Shown piece after piece: positions 35,810-46,997 of a stretch of 64,000 nt of DNA. Every line of letters starts with the position of its first letter. The stretch's first letter is position 1. The DNA comes from Torymus aiolomorphi (taxonomy: Eukaryota > Arthropoda > Insecta > Hymenoptera > Torymidae), in contig CM070873.1 in the NCBI GenBank assembly GCA_036365515.1, forward strand, positions 24,435,085-24,499,084. Direction: 5' to 3'. Position numbers and translations under genes: made by a program. Below the pieces are notes generated by a model. That model did no database searches, was not told the DNA's origin, and saw only the letters and a program-made list of their open reading frames with translations.

Positions 35810-38800
35810 AACATTAGAATTAAAAAAAAATAGTTTCTATAACAAAGTAATAAATCATCCTGCTGAAAAATAACCTAACTAAGCTAATTTTATAATCAAC
35901 CTCAATTTTAGCTCATACTTACATTTGATCCTCTCGATTAAAGATGTTTCTACACGCTCAATAACGCATAACATCTCAACACTCGCTCGACTTCAGCAAT
36001 CGCCGCATTATGCAGCAATTTCCATTCAGTTCCAGATCTTCCGGATTGCACAACAAGCGCGTCGCAACTTAAACCATCGTGTACCAGGCAACTAGGTTAT
36101 ATTCTTCCGCTCGCTCGAAGTCAAGCAAAGAATTCCCAAACATTCACCACCTCACGACAGAACATCTCCTGTCTCTCAAAATCACCAGCTTAAAAAACCG
36201 ACTCGCAGCGCGCCTTCTAATTACACCGTCGTCCCGGTTTCGTAACCTCCTCATCTCCATCACCGATTCCAAAATCCGTCCCTGATCATGTCTCGAAGCT
36301 GCGCGGCTCTCCTTTGCATAGCTCCGTTCTCACGATCGATCTTCGAGTGTCGTCGAGCTGACGAGGTAGCAGCTGCGCGGACACGAAATGCGGTTGAGTG
36401 GAGCAGGAGACGTTTTGGCTGTGCTTATGATAACGCGGGGGCAAAGTCTCGCAAGTTGACTGAGTGAGCGGTGATGTAATCCGGTGACGGTTGGTTGGCA
36501 GAACTTTGGGAATGAAACTGTTGTTTAGGGTTTAGAAAGCTGTCTCTGTAGTCCAGAATTGTCAGTAACAATTAAGAACCGAAGTTTAAAGAACCCGAAA
36601 CATTTGAATGATATATCAAGTATACTTCTACGATGAAAATTAGAAAAGTTACTAAACTACAAAATTGGGATTACAACAGTCATCAAATGGAGATGTCATA
36701 TTTTACATAGACAAGGGCAAGACAATTAGCTGAGTAGCGTAGAAGCTATCATACGCGTAATTCAAATGAGTTTTCTCGGCAGAAAAAAAAACACTTTTAA
36801 CGTTGCATGTTTCTGCGCTCACTCGCATGACGTCCACTGCTAAAATTAGCCGCATCTTATACCGTTGTTGTTCCGATCTTTAAAATCATTCCTCCTCTGC
36901 AAAAATTTTTAAAGTTCTTTGACCGTTTACTCACTAAATGCTGTCACATCACATTATCACCTACCCTAATGAATTTCAGCAGTAATTGTTTCCCAATTAG
37001 TCCGAAAACACACTTTCGTCCTCGTTATACACATGCCGAAAAGTGCATAAGCCTCGCCACTGCACTCCCGCACCGCGAGGATCTAATTTTATCGTCCGCC
37101 GTAAATACTTACGTTCCCGCGGCGGGTGAACGCGCGCGCAAGCGTTCACGTGTACGTGTGTGTATATCGATTCCTCCGATTCCATTCTGCCGACTCATTG
37201 CGTTCGGCTGTAGCACTTCGGAATTCTCCGAGTTTTTGGAACGCTTGGTGTCCGTCATTTATAGAACAATGGCGCGCTTCTGTCGTTGGGAGGGTGGCAA
37301 TCTTCGTTAGAGGAATGGCAGGGCGCTTGTGTGGAAGAGAGACAATTTAGGTTGTAGAAAATTGTTTTTTTCTTCTATGGATGCAAAAACTATTGTCTCG
37401 GTAATTGAAGTAGGTAATTAGCTCGTTACAGCGCGGATGGATATTGAGAACGTTTAACAGTGAGAATAAGTGGAAGAAAAAAATAATAATGAACGGTAGA
37501 ATAGCGAAAAAATTGTTACACCGCAACAAATAGTTAATATTTAGGTTTAATTTGACATATTATTAAGAATGCTTTCGTGACTATTAAAATAATTTCCTCG
37601 TTTTTAGAAGAATTACAATTTCCGAAATATAATGAACTACTGTCATTTCAGCTTGAGCAACAGCTAAAGTATAAAATTATGATAAATACTCAGTTATTTT
37701 TAATATATGAATTTCATAATTTTTGCTTTAAAGGAGAAAAATTCAGAACCTAAGATTTTGATGATAAATTTTGGATTTAAAATACTCAATGTTGAAACTT
37801 TTCTTGACTTCCTTAAATTTGGTATATCTTTCTGGAATTTTGATTCAATTTGTAATACTTATTAATTAAGCATATAGTCGATTTCAAAATATAATGGGTA
37901 GACAACTAAAAAAGTAGAAAAATTTGATAAAACATAAAGAAATATAATGCAGAAACTAGCAACTTGTTGTAGCAAATTTTAAAGTAATATTTGTAATTAT
38001 CGTGATATTAAGGCTTCATTTCACATATTTAATAAATTGTTTACTCGTTTGCATAAATAACTGCTAATTTGAAATAATTTAGTTGTAGATATCAAAGAAG
38101 GTATAATGAAATAAAATTCAAATAAAAAATTTAAAAAATTATAAAGCTGTTAGTTTTCAAGAGTTTTGGATTAAGCATTCCTTAATATATTTAAGTTTTT
38201 CGTGCGTGAATCACCACATTTAAAACTTGCACAACCATTTAATCAGTAAAATTTTGTTAACCATTAACGACAACAACAAACTCCTATTCGCTCAATTAAG
38301 TTTGCTTTAACTTAACTTCACCATCGCTCTGCGAAAAAAAAACATCAATGCTCAATTTTTCAGACCTCAAAAATTCAACTGCAGAATTTTGACAAATCGT
38401 TCTCGCTCAGTACTACAGCTACCGAGTAGTTTTCTAGTCGGTGGCGCCGCGCCTCGGTAACCGCTGCGAGCGCAGAAGCCGGCCGGCGGCCGGTCGAGCA
38501 GGTGTCTGACGAGGCTGCGCAGGTGTAGCAGCGGACGCGGCTGCATGTTGGGCCGAACGCCACAGGAGTCGCTGCAACGCGAGTGTCTGTCGGCGTTTTA
38601 CGGAAATTTCCAACGGAGAAGGATCGATTTCGAGTGGAGTCGAAGTAGAATGTGAAGTTGAAGAGCTCTAGATTTGAAACTTTTTTATTTTACTGAGTGA
38701 AATAGGAGCCGGGGGGAATGGACCGTAACGAGACAAACCCAGTGATAAATAATTTTAAATTTAGATGTACTTTATTATGTAAAGTATGCTATCGTGCATG

Positions 38801-38984
38801 GACTTATCGTACACTTGTAAACATTACAATTTTGTTACGCTCAGCTTTTTGGACTTTTTGTTGTTTCTGGTAAAAAGAAACTATTGCTTTTTTAGCGCCT
38901 AGATAATTAAGCCTACTAGCTGCAAAGGGCGCGAATGAGCTAAAACAGAACTAAAGATTTATTTTTATTAACAACCATCAGTAT
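35810..38984. other. Gene-free stretch with three islands
   Basis: Islands lie at about 36000-36480, 36960-37340 and 38420-38640. The second has a minus-strand donor-like GAAC|GTAAGTAT at about 37107-37118. The third has GGCCGGCGGCCGG and a 59-codon minus-strand frame starting at 38546. None of the frames shows a recognisable domain. The rest is A+T-rich with no repeats I could see. Confidence 0.4.
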
Positions 38985-39366
38985 CACTGGGACGGGAACA
39001 GCTATTCTGGCCGTAGTGAAAACTACGTGTTAATATAATTACGCGAGAATTTAAAGGATTAAAATTGACAACATGAGAAAACACTGTCGAACGGGCGTAT
39101 GGCTACTCTGACGTTAGTATGTTTTAAAATTTTATATAAGTTTTTATTTAGGTGCCTAACTTCCCTATTTAAATTTCGGAAATTGAATGGTGAATAAAAT
39201 ATTAACTTCAAAGTATTTTAAATTTTTCTTATTATATATCGAAACGGGCGTACAACTACCCTGACCTTGATATAATTAAGAAAATTTATTTTACGCGAAA
39301 TTATGGGTTTATTTTTGATAGCGCTGTAATATTCTGGAACAGGCGTACAACTACCCTGACCTTAGA
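38985..39366. repeat. Degenerate repeats of an ACGGGCGTACAACTACCCTG motif
   Basis: Three clear copies, at 39090, 39243 and 39337, of (A)ACGGGCGTA-(N)-CTACYCTGACSTT, and a more diverged one near 38989 (GGACGGGAACAGCTATTCTG). Units are 100-150 bp apart in A+T-rich sequence. Nature unknown. They end directly before the palindrome at 39380. Confidence 0.55.
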
Positions 39367-39379
39367 ATACTTCAGATAC

Positions 39380-40152
39380 TATATGAGGAAATTCACAAAA
39401 TAATTAAACTTTAGGCGGCCTCAAAACTGGTAAAAAATTTTGTTTAAGCCACACCTTCCTGACGTGCTTTTTCTTGTTTCTTATGTCGCAAAGTATACTG
39501 GAAAAATCGTGTACAACTAAAAACGGTATTGTCATACATGTTTTTTAAAGGTTGAAATTTTTGAAGAAAAAAAAAGCCCCCTTTTTTAAACGTCAGCCAT
39601 TTAGTTCAGAAATGTGCTACTCAAAGTTTCAAAAAAGAAAGTGAAACTAAAAAGAACGAGCTTTCATTTGCTTTTTTCAAAATTAAAAAATGTTTATTCC
39701 TTCAAAAGTTATAAGAGTTTAAAGTTAAATATCGAAAAGGCATAAAAATGCTCTCAAGATCGGGACTGCCGATTGAACATTTTTATGCCTTTTCGATATT
39801 CAACTTTAAACTCTTATAACTTTTGAAGGAATAAACATTTTTTAATTTTGAAAAAAGCAAATGAAAGCTCGTTCTTTTTAGTTTCACTTTCTTTTTTGAA
39901 ACGTTGAGTAGCACATTTCTGGACTAAATGGCTGACGTTTAAAGAAAGGGGCTTTTTTTGCTATTTTCTTCAATAATTTCAACGTTTGAAAAAATTTGTG
40001 ACAACGACGTTTTAAATTGACACGATTATTTCCATATACTTTGTAACATAAGAAAGAAGAAAAAACGCGTCAAGAAGGTGTGCCTTTAAAAAAAAATTTG
40101 AGCAGTTTTGAGGCCGCCTAAAGTTAAAATTTTTTGTGAATTTCTTCATATA
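39380..40152. repeat. Long palindrome, about 770 bp
   Basis: Arms of about 375 bp (39380-39757 and 39777-40152) read CTTTAGGCGGCCTCAAAACT, CGTCAGCCATTTAGT and AAACTCTTATAACTTTTGAA in inverted order. A spacer of about 20 bp contains ATCGGGACTGCCGATT. The inner 250 bp of the arms match best. No clear target duplication. Probably a foldback-type MITE. Confidence 0.75.
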
Positions 40153-40232
40153 ATGTAGTGGCAACAAAATAAAATAATATAAAATTTTAGCTGGGAAATA
40201 GAGGAGGAATTCTAAATATATGTATATCTGTA

Positions 40233-40286
40233 TTATTCACTTACTTTTTCTCCTTTGTCCTTAGCTACTTTCGATGTTCTACTGTT
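40233..40286 (-). pseudogene. Transposon-like C-terminal peptide remnant, copy 1
   Basis: Reads NSRTSKVAKDKGEKVSE followed by TAA. The second copy at 46018-46071 has the same reading frame and stop, differing at two residues (N to S, V to S). Upstream of it the frame is lost here. Two copies of a short protein tail suggest the 3' end of a transposable-element gene; the family is not recognised. Confidence 0.45.
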
Positions 40287-40305
40287 TTTTCTTTTTTTTT
40301 TTTTA

Positions 40306-41392
40306 ATAAGCAAAAAACTTATATTTCAAGTTTACAATTTCAAAGTGTTATTCTAAAATTCACTATTTTGACAGTGAATTTCTAATTAGCCAGTTTAAGG
40401 TTGTATTGTCCGTAAGGTCTCATTCAAAAATTTAAGACAAATATTTTGGTCGTATAATTCGTCGAAAAAAGGAATATTCTACAGAGTAATCAAATATGTA
40501 AAATATTTTTTAGTACTATGAAGAAAACTTTACATCGGTTTTAGAATATTTTAATGCTCATTTTTTTCACTTTTTGGTATGACTGTACGCCTTATTATAC
40601 AGTTTTTATGCTATAACTTTAATACTAGCTCGCAAAAGCAATTCATTTCAATTGCAATCGATTACAAAGGGTTTCTTTTACGTATACACAAATTTACGAG
40701 AACTAAATACTATTTTTTCAACTTAATTTTTTTAATAACTACGATAAATATAGCCATATTCAGAGAATCTTCATAAGAACCCACGTTAATTTTAAACTAC
40801 AATATCTTGAAAACAAGCTCGCAAATCATATTCAAATTTGGCAGAGACGTTTATAATGATATTATTGACTTACTGACGAAATTTTATTGATCTGACATTA
40901 TTTTTTGCGTATAGCCCATACAACCTTAAAAATTTTTAAGAATTAATTTTTATATAGGCTCTTAATTGCATTTTTACAATATATTTTATAAATGAAACTA
41001 ATAATTTTCATATATATATAATCTATCTTTTAGTGACTGATTTCTTTAATTTTAAACATTTAAAAAAAAAGTACATACAAAAAAAAGTAAAATCATGCCC
41101 CACTTTGTAGAGACCCGCAGCGTCTATCAAAGTATAATTCTCATTTTAGTATTCCTATCTTTTATCACGGTTCATTAAATAAATTTTGATATGATTTTTC
41201 GCCAAATATTTATTATGTCGTCGTATTTACATCTAATTTTACAATCTTTTATTTCTTTCTGAGGTAATGTATGTCAGATATTAGTTGCTATAGTCAATGT
41301 AAAAATTCACAAAAAAGTTATTGTCTGCCAGACAATTATACCTCAGTAACAATTAGAACAAAAGTTATACATGTTAGTAGCTTAAATTTTTT
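40306..41392. other. Gene-free A+T-rich stretch
   Basis: Nothing supported: homopolymer-rich DNA without a frame above 65 codons or visible repeat structure. Confidence 0.5.
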
Positions 41393-43818
41393 TTAAAAAG
41401 CCAAGATTCCACCAATCTCACATCTGTATTGTGCACTACATAAAAACGTCAATCGTCTCCAACAGGCAACACGTTCAGGCTTACGACAAATATTGCTGAA
41501 CCGACGGCGGTTCCTCGGCGTCTCAGAGTCGCCAGTGGTTCTCGTGCTATTAGTTCCTATCACCTTCTTCCCGATCAGCAGGCTCTGACTGAGTCTGTTG
41601 TTGAACATCTCCTCGGGCTAGCCGGTTTTGATCTCGTTGCTTGACTTCTGCTGCTGCATGTCCGCCAAGTAAGTGGTGTCGAACAGCTCGCTCTCTTTGT
41701 CCTCGGGCTTGAAGGTGTTGCCCATGATCTTGGAACCGCGCACGCTCTGCATCTTGTGTACGGACGTGTCCCGGGGTAGCATAATGTTTTCCTTCTTCTT
41801 CTTTTTCCTGGGTAGCGGTGGTGTCGGAGGCTCGTGGAATATCTCGGACTCGCGACTGATCGACTCGCGTCGCGCGTTATGGAGCTCCAGGTTTTCGAAC
41901 TTTAGTCCGGAGCGTTTGAGCTTCTGCTACAGATCGTCGTTCTTTTGGCGCTCGATGGTGAGCTTCTCTCGAACGTCTCGGAGCTGCGATGAAAGATCGC
42001 TTATCTGCTGATTGTACTTTTTCAGCTCGTCTGCGTGACCGTGACATTGCTTCTCGAGCTTCTGCTCAAACCTCGCCAAGGCGGCCTTGCGCAACTCTGC
42101 CACCTGGTTGGTGAAGGCGGACTTCATCTGTTTCTTCATCTTCTCGAGTTCCATCGCGTATTTCTCGTGTACCTCCATCAGGTGCTTCTGGAATTGAGCG
42201 TTCAGCTCGTCGATGAATGGTTTGGCACGTTCTTGCATATTTTTGTTCTTCTGTAGAGTAACATCTGGTGTCTTAGTTTGAACTCCCCGTTTAGTACTTG
42301 ATTCATCTTTTTGCAATTTCTCATCAGGTGTACTTTCATTTTCAAGCAAGCTTTCGCTAGAAACTTGGCGTTCGACATCCTTCACTTCAAATTTGACTTG
42401 AGTTATTTCAACGCCTTGATCCATTCTGTGAGTGCCAGCTGCCCTGTCACTACCAGATTCTAAGTTTTCATTATGAACTTGGCACCCAATATCTAACATT
42501 TCGACTTTGACTGGCATTTAAGAATTATCAGCCTCTAAGCTTTCATTATAGACCTGACCCTCGACCTGACGTTCATAGTCTGGTACTTCGGTTTTGACTT
42601 GAATTTGAGAACAATTATCAGGTTTAATGCTTTTATTATCAACATGGTACACCAAATCTAGCATTTCAGTTTTTACTTGAATCTGAGAGGATTTTTCAGT
42701 TTCTAAACTGTGATTATGAACTTCGCATCCAAAATCTGGCGTTTCAGATTTTACTGGAATTTGGGAATTGTCAGGCTCTAAACTTTTATTGTGAACCTGA
42801 CATTCTATATCCATTGTTTCAATTGTTACTGGAATGTACGCATTATCAGGTTCATTATGAACTTGACACTTGACGTCTAACATTTCGACTTTGACTGGAA
42901 TTTGAGAATTATCAGGGTCTATACTTTCATTATGGATTTGAAACTCGACCTGACGTTTATAGTCTAGTACTTCGGTTTTGACTTGAATTTGAGAATAATT
43001 ATCAGGAGTAACGCTTTTATTATCAACCTGGTATTCCAAATCTAGCATTTCAGTTTTTACTTGAATCTGAGAGGATTTTCTAGTTTCTAAACTTTGATTA
43101 TGATCTTCGCACCCAAAATCTAGCGTTTCAGTTTTGATTGGAATTTGACAATTGTCAGGCTCTAAACTTTTATTATGAAACTGACATTGTACATCGAGAG
43201 TTTCAATTGTTTCTGGAATGTAAGCATTATCAGGTTCTAAGCTTTCATTATGAATCTGCCATTCCACATCTAGAGTTTTTGTTTTTGCTAGAATTTGAGA
43301 ATTATCAGGCTCTAAACTTTCATTGTGAACCTGACGTTCCACATCCAGAGTTTTAGTTTTCATTGGAATGTGAGAATTATAAGGCTCTGAGCTTTCAGTG
43401 TTAAATTTTACCATACATTCTAACGGTGGTTGCGGAGGTAATTTTTTAAACTTATTATTCTTAATAAAACAACTAAAACAATTTTTTTCATTTAAATAAT
43501 TGTTAGTGCAATTAGTACACTTTCTTAAAGGTTCAGGAGGTATATCCTCCAACCTAACCTCGTTTATAAATGGGATTTCCTTTGCTTGGTTCTTTTTGGA
43601 AATTGGATCAACCCACGGTGGATTCTCCTTCGGTAGCGGCGGATACTTCGGTACCGAATAATAGGTTGGGGGCAAAAACCTAGTAATTTCTAAAGGTAGA
43701 GGAGCTTTCTCCATATCACTTTTGACCTGTTTCCAAAAACGTTGTATTTTCTTCCTATGCCTTTCCCTTATTATTTTTGATGGTTTTGTTCTTCGCTTAT
43801 AGACCCGGGGGTTTTCCA
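41393..43818 (-). pseudogene. Large exon of a repeat/coiled-coil protein with three in-frame stops
   Basis: One reading frame runs about 808 codons, broken only by TAA (42520-42518), TAG (41929-41927) and TAG (41620-41618), with no frameshift. It has no ATG start: the first codon after the upstream stop that fits is GTG, and ACTTTTGTTTTAG|TG at 43819/43818 is a good acceptor with a CTGAT branch site, so the segment is an internal exon, not an intronless retrocopy. In order: a basic N-terminal part; a CxxC-x9-CxxC cluster (residues 101-117), possibly zinc-binding; about twelve repeats of 23-30 residues (PDNSQIPVKTETLD type, residues 145 to about 455); a charged coiled coil (about 510-630); a basic KKKKK segment; and a C-terminal tail. 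A donor-like GTC|GTAAGC lies at 41485/41484. At the first stop, sister repeats have CAA, so this is a Gln-to-stop change. I do not recognise the family. A truncated 433-residue product or stop readthrough are alternatives. Confidence 0.65.
42440..43387 (-). repeat. Tandem protein-coding repeats, with a 384-bp higher-order duplication
   Basis: Units of about 70-90 bp encode variants of DNSQIPVKTETLDFGCEVHN. Units starting at residue 197 (DNAYIPETIETLD) and residue 325 (DNAYIPVTIETMD) begin two five-unit blocks that run in the same order (DNAYI, DNSQI/DNCQI, KSSQIQ, SQIQ, NSQIPVKVEML), 128 codons apart. The block was therefore duplicated as a whole. Confidence 0.8.
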
Positions 43819-44104
43819 CTAAAACAAAAGTATCAGAACATCTAGTTTTACTACGATTTCTAAACTAATTTTACAAATGAAGTATGTTCTCGTAATATAG
43901 TGTTATACTATATTTTAGATAAAGAAAACAATTATAACAAACAAATAGTATCTGAAATGCTTCACATAAAAAGATTTTAACCATGTATGTATTGCTTCCT
44001 CAAAGAGGAAGCTTTGTAATGGTGAAAAAAATTTTCAGACAAAAAATGTTTAAAAACATGTTTTAAGACTTTTAGTACTAAAATCCGTCTTTTTTGAGCA
44101 AAAA
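43819..44104. other. Upstream intron or spacer of the pseudogene
   Basis: A+T-rich. Carries the acceptor tract for the exon at 43818. No first exon could be identified here. Confidence 0.4.
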
Positions 44105-44139
44105 AATTTACGTGTGTGTATGTGTGTGTGCGTGCGTGC

Positions 44140-44214
<75 letters not shown>

Positions 44215-44216
44215 TA
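44105..44216. repeat. (TG)n microsatellite
   Basis: TG tract with a GCGTGCGTGCG interruption near 44130. It is followed by ACCGACTATAACTTTTGAAC, a repeat-like junction rather than a gene. Confidence 0.95.
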
Positions 44217-44589
44217 CCGACTATAACTTTTGAACTATTCGATCGATTTTCATCGGACAAAGCTTATTCTCTTCGTTTTGAAGAAGAATAAAAATTACAT
44301 AACCTACTTTTTGATTTTCCCGATTTTTTTTTGTTTTATAACCCCGATTTTGAATTTTTTGTTTTTCCCAATAATCGATTTTGAATTTTTTGTTTTTTTC
44401 CCAAAAAACGATTTTAAATTTTTCGTTTTTTCGATTTTTTAATATGTTACAGCTATATTACTTAACATCATAAATTTTTATTGAAAAATCTTTAAATTAC
44501 CTACATTTTCTTTTTTTTTTTAATTTAAATTGTCTTTAGTCTGTCATTTGTTATTAATGAAAATATGGTTTATACTTATTTAATTTATT

Positions 44590-45800
44590 TCTAAAAAAAT
44601 ATTTTATTTATCGACTTCAAATTTTAACAACCACTTAAAATACTTGTTGTTATTATACTTATGTAGTACAATATTTAATTAAAATTTCAAGAGATTATCT
44701 GCACTTTTTTCAGAGAGAAAAATATTTTATAAAAAAAGTGCGTTTTCATTCCCAGACGATAACAGGAGTAAAAATCATCTAATCATCTTGAAATTAGTCA
44801 TAGGGGTAGCTTTTTAATATCTTCGAACCTAGTTCGTTGCCCAAAAAAATCCAACCATTACAATCAAAGATATTTGAGGTTAAACATTTTTTTTTTAATT
44901 TCTTTCAATTCCTTTTTTTCAGAAAATATTTGGTTCATCGACTTCAAATTTTAACCACTTATTATACTTATGTAGTAAAATATTTAGCTAAAATTTCGGG
45001 AGATTGTCTGGACTTGTTTTTGAGAAAAAAAAATATTTTAGAAAAAAGTGTCTTTTCGTTCCCAGATGATAAAAGGAGTAAAAATCAACCAATCGTCTTA
45101 AAATTTGGTACAGAGATAGCTTTTTTGTATCTTCGAACCGAGTTCGTTGCCCAAAAAAATCCAACCATTAAGACCAAAGATATTTGAGGTTAAAAATTTT
45201 ATTTAAATTTTTTTGAATACCTTTTCTTTAGGAAATATTCGATTTATCGACTTTTAAATTGTAACCACTTATTATACTTATGTAGTACAATACTTAGCGA
45301 AAATTTTAAGAGATTATCTGCACTTGTTTCTGAGAAAAAAATATTTTAGAAAAAAGTGCGTTTTCATTCCCAGGCGGTAACAGGAATAAAAATCATCCAA
45401 TTTTTGGTCTAGTATGCTTACTATTGGTTTTCTATTAGAAAGATAGCTAGTTAATAATTCAAAATTTTTGCCTCTTATCCCATATCTTTCAAGTTTTTCG
45501 ATTAATAGTTTATGGTTAACTGTGTCAAAGGCCTTTGCAAGGTCTATAAATGTGACGACAGCAACTATTATTACTTAACATCAATAAATTTATATTGAAA
45601 TGTATTGAAATTACCTACATTATTTTTTAAATTAAAATTATCTTTAATTTATCATTTGTTAACAATGAAAATATGGTTTATACTTCTTTAATTTATTTCT
45701 AAACAAATGTTTTATTTATCGACTTCAAATTTTAATCACTTATTACACTTATGTAGTACAAAATTTAGCTAAAATTTAAAGAGATCATATGAACTTTTTT
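44590..45800. repeat. Tandem array of about 310-330-bp units
   Basis: Units begin near 44611, 44939, 45247 and 45718 with ATCGACTTCAAATTTTAACC, then TATACTTATGTAGTACAATA, AGAGATTATCTGCACTT, and TTCGTTGCCCAAAAAAATCC. The third and fourth units are separated by a reverse-transcriptase fragment. Long frames across it (such as 116 codons from 44837) are accidental. Confidence 0.75.
45407..45569 (-). pseudogene. Non-LTR retrotransposon reverse-transcriptase fragment
   Basis: The minus strand reads [16 protein letters not shown], then [10 protein letters not shown] and SYLSNRKP. This is the segment around the first catalytic Asp (F-x-D-x-x-K-A-F-D) of reverse transcriptases of the CR1/Jockey type. 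Only about 50 codons remain: the YxDD box and the rest of the domain are missing, and the sequence joins tandem repeat units on both sides. It is a dead fragment. The enzyme would copy element RNA at a nicked genomic site, which is established for the family. Confidence 0.85.
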
Positions 45801-45869
45801 TTGTAGGCATCAATGAAAAAAATTTGAGGAAACTAAGTGCCAATGAATTGGCAGCGGTTTTTTAAATAT

Positions 45870-45935
45870 GTTTTTAATAAAGCCTGAAGAGGTCAGAAAG
45901 CCAACTGACGAAACGTCGCACATTTTAAATCAGAC
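45870..45935 (+). mobile_element. Possible Penelope-like element relic
   Basis: The stretch CCTGAAGAGGTCAGAAAGCC ... CTGACGAAACGTCGCAC resembles the 'CCTGAAGA ... GAAACGT' signature often seen in non-coding parts of Penelope-like and other arthropod retroelements. A similar one, inverted, is at 50128-50190. This is recognition of a motif only; no coding domain is present. Confidence 0.25.
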
Positions 45936-46017
45936 TTGTCATTTAATACACATTGGCCCTCGAACGATTCTTTCATCATTCGAAGCAATTATGGAGGTGA
46001 CACAAACAATTATAGTA

Positions 46018-46071
46018 TTATTCACTTACTTTTTCTCCTTTGTCCTTAGCTGATTTCGATGTTCTACTGCT
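46018..46071 (-). pseudogene. Transposon-like C-terminal peptide remnant, copy 2
   Basis: Reads SSRTSKSAKDKGEKVSE and TAA; see copy 1 at 40233. Here an open frame continues upstream to 46260, but its Phe/Lys-rich content in A+T-rich DNA gives no family match. Confidence 0.45.
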
Positions 46072-46080
46072 TTTTTTAAA

Positions 46081-46757
46081 ACCAAGTTGTTTTTTAAAAG
46101 ATAATGTGAAAAAAAAATAAAAAATACTCTTTACACCTGTTTTAGTTAATTTAAAAAATTTTATTTGAACTAAAATTCTCAATCGCGTACAATAATATAA
46201 AAGTAGAATAGTGTGGTAAGTTTGACAAAAATAGACACGAACTAAAACTGCGACGGACAAGTAATATGAGATGTGTAGAACGGAGAATGGTAATTGTTTG
46301 TAAGCCGAGAGTGAACTGGCTGGGGTGCGCTCTGTGACATGTATAGTCGACGACGGAGAAGCGTCCTCGCTTTTTCCTAAACGTTGGGTTAGGTTCTACC
46401 TATGGTGAACACTATTGGTCGCCAAGAATTTTCAACCAACCCTCACTCGAATTCGAATACTAGGATTCGTTAATGAGGTCTTAATATGCAAAAACCGTAT
46501 ATCTTATTTAATAAACAATACGTAACTAAAATTATGGTTTTAATACTAAATCTAAGATAATCTTTTTCAATATATAATGGATTTTCGAAAACGAGTAATT
46601 TTTCATACATAAATTTTATCAAAACATGAATGTAGGCGGAGTTAATGCAAATTAATTGAAATATTAACTAAAAACGGAATAATGTGGATTTTAATTTGAA
46701 AATTAATGTTAAAGGTTGTTAACTAAATAGTTTACATAAATATCATTTAAAAATGTA
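46081..46757. other. Gene-free stretch with weak island
   Basis: A G+C-richer patch at 46290-46480 contains TTAGGTTCTACC; no gene seen. The rest is A+T-rich. Confidence 0.4.
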
Positions 46758-46765
46758 AATATTTC

Positions 46766-46989
46766 AGGTGTTTGAAATTTCGAACGTTCATAGTGAACGA
46801 AAGATTTTTGCCATTTTCAAATTTAGCCGAATTTGCCTACTTAATAATTTAAAATCGGATAATAACTGTATTTCTTCACTTCTCACTCTTGCAGTCACCA
46901 GTAAACCACACTCCGGGGAATTCTAATCAGAATTAGAAACTTTAAGTTAATATTTCGTTCATTATGAACGTTCGGAATTTCAAACACGT
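46766..46989. mobile_element. MITE family B (hAT-like), copy 2, 224 bp
   Basis: Begins AGGTGTTTGAAATTTCGAAC and ends with the inverse of ACGTGTTTGAAATTCCGAAC. Perfect 8-bp duplication AATATTTC at 46758-46765 and 46990-46997. Confidence 0.9.
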
Positions 46990-46997
46990 AATATTTC

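Noticed and set aside
38370..38546. 59-codon minus-strand frame MQPRPLLHLRSLVRHLL...
   Set aside because: Coding-looking start, but confined to a G+C-rich island and running into A+T-rich DNA; no recognisable family or splice context.
41673..42256. Plus-strand frames of 112 and 73 codons
   Set aside because: Antisense shadows of the minus-strand coiled-coil coding sequence.
42501..42560. A small intron removing the first in-frame stop of the pseudogene
   Set aside because: A GT..AG pair exists (GTCTAT to CCAG) but gives 43 bases, not a multiple of three, with a poor donor, and it would delete conserved repeat residues.
44837..45187. 116-codon plus-strand frame
   Set aside because: Lies wholly in the tandem array at 44590-45800 and on the opposite strand to the reverse-transcriptase fragment.
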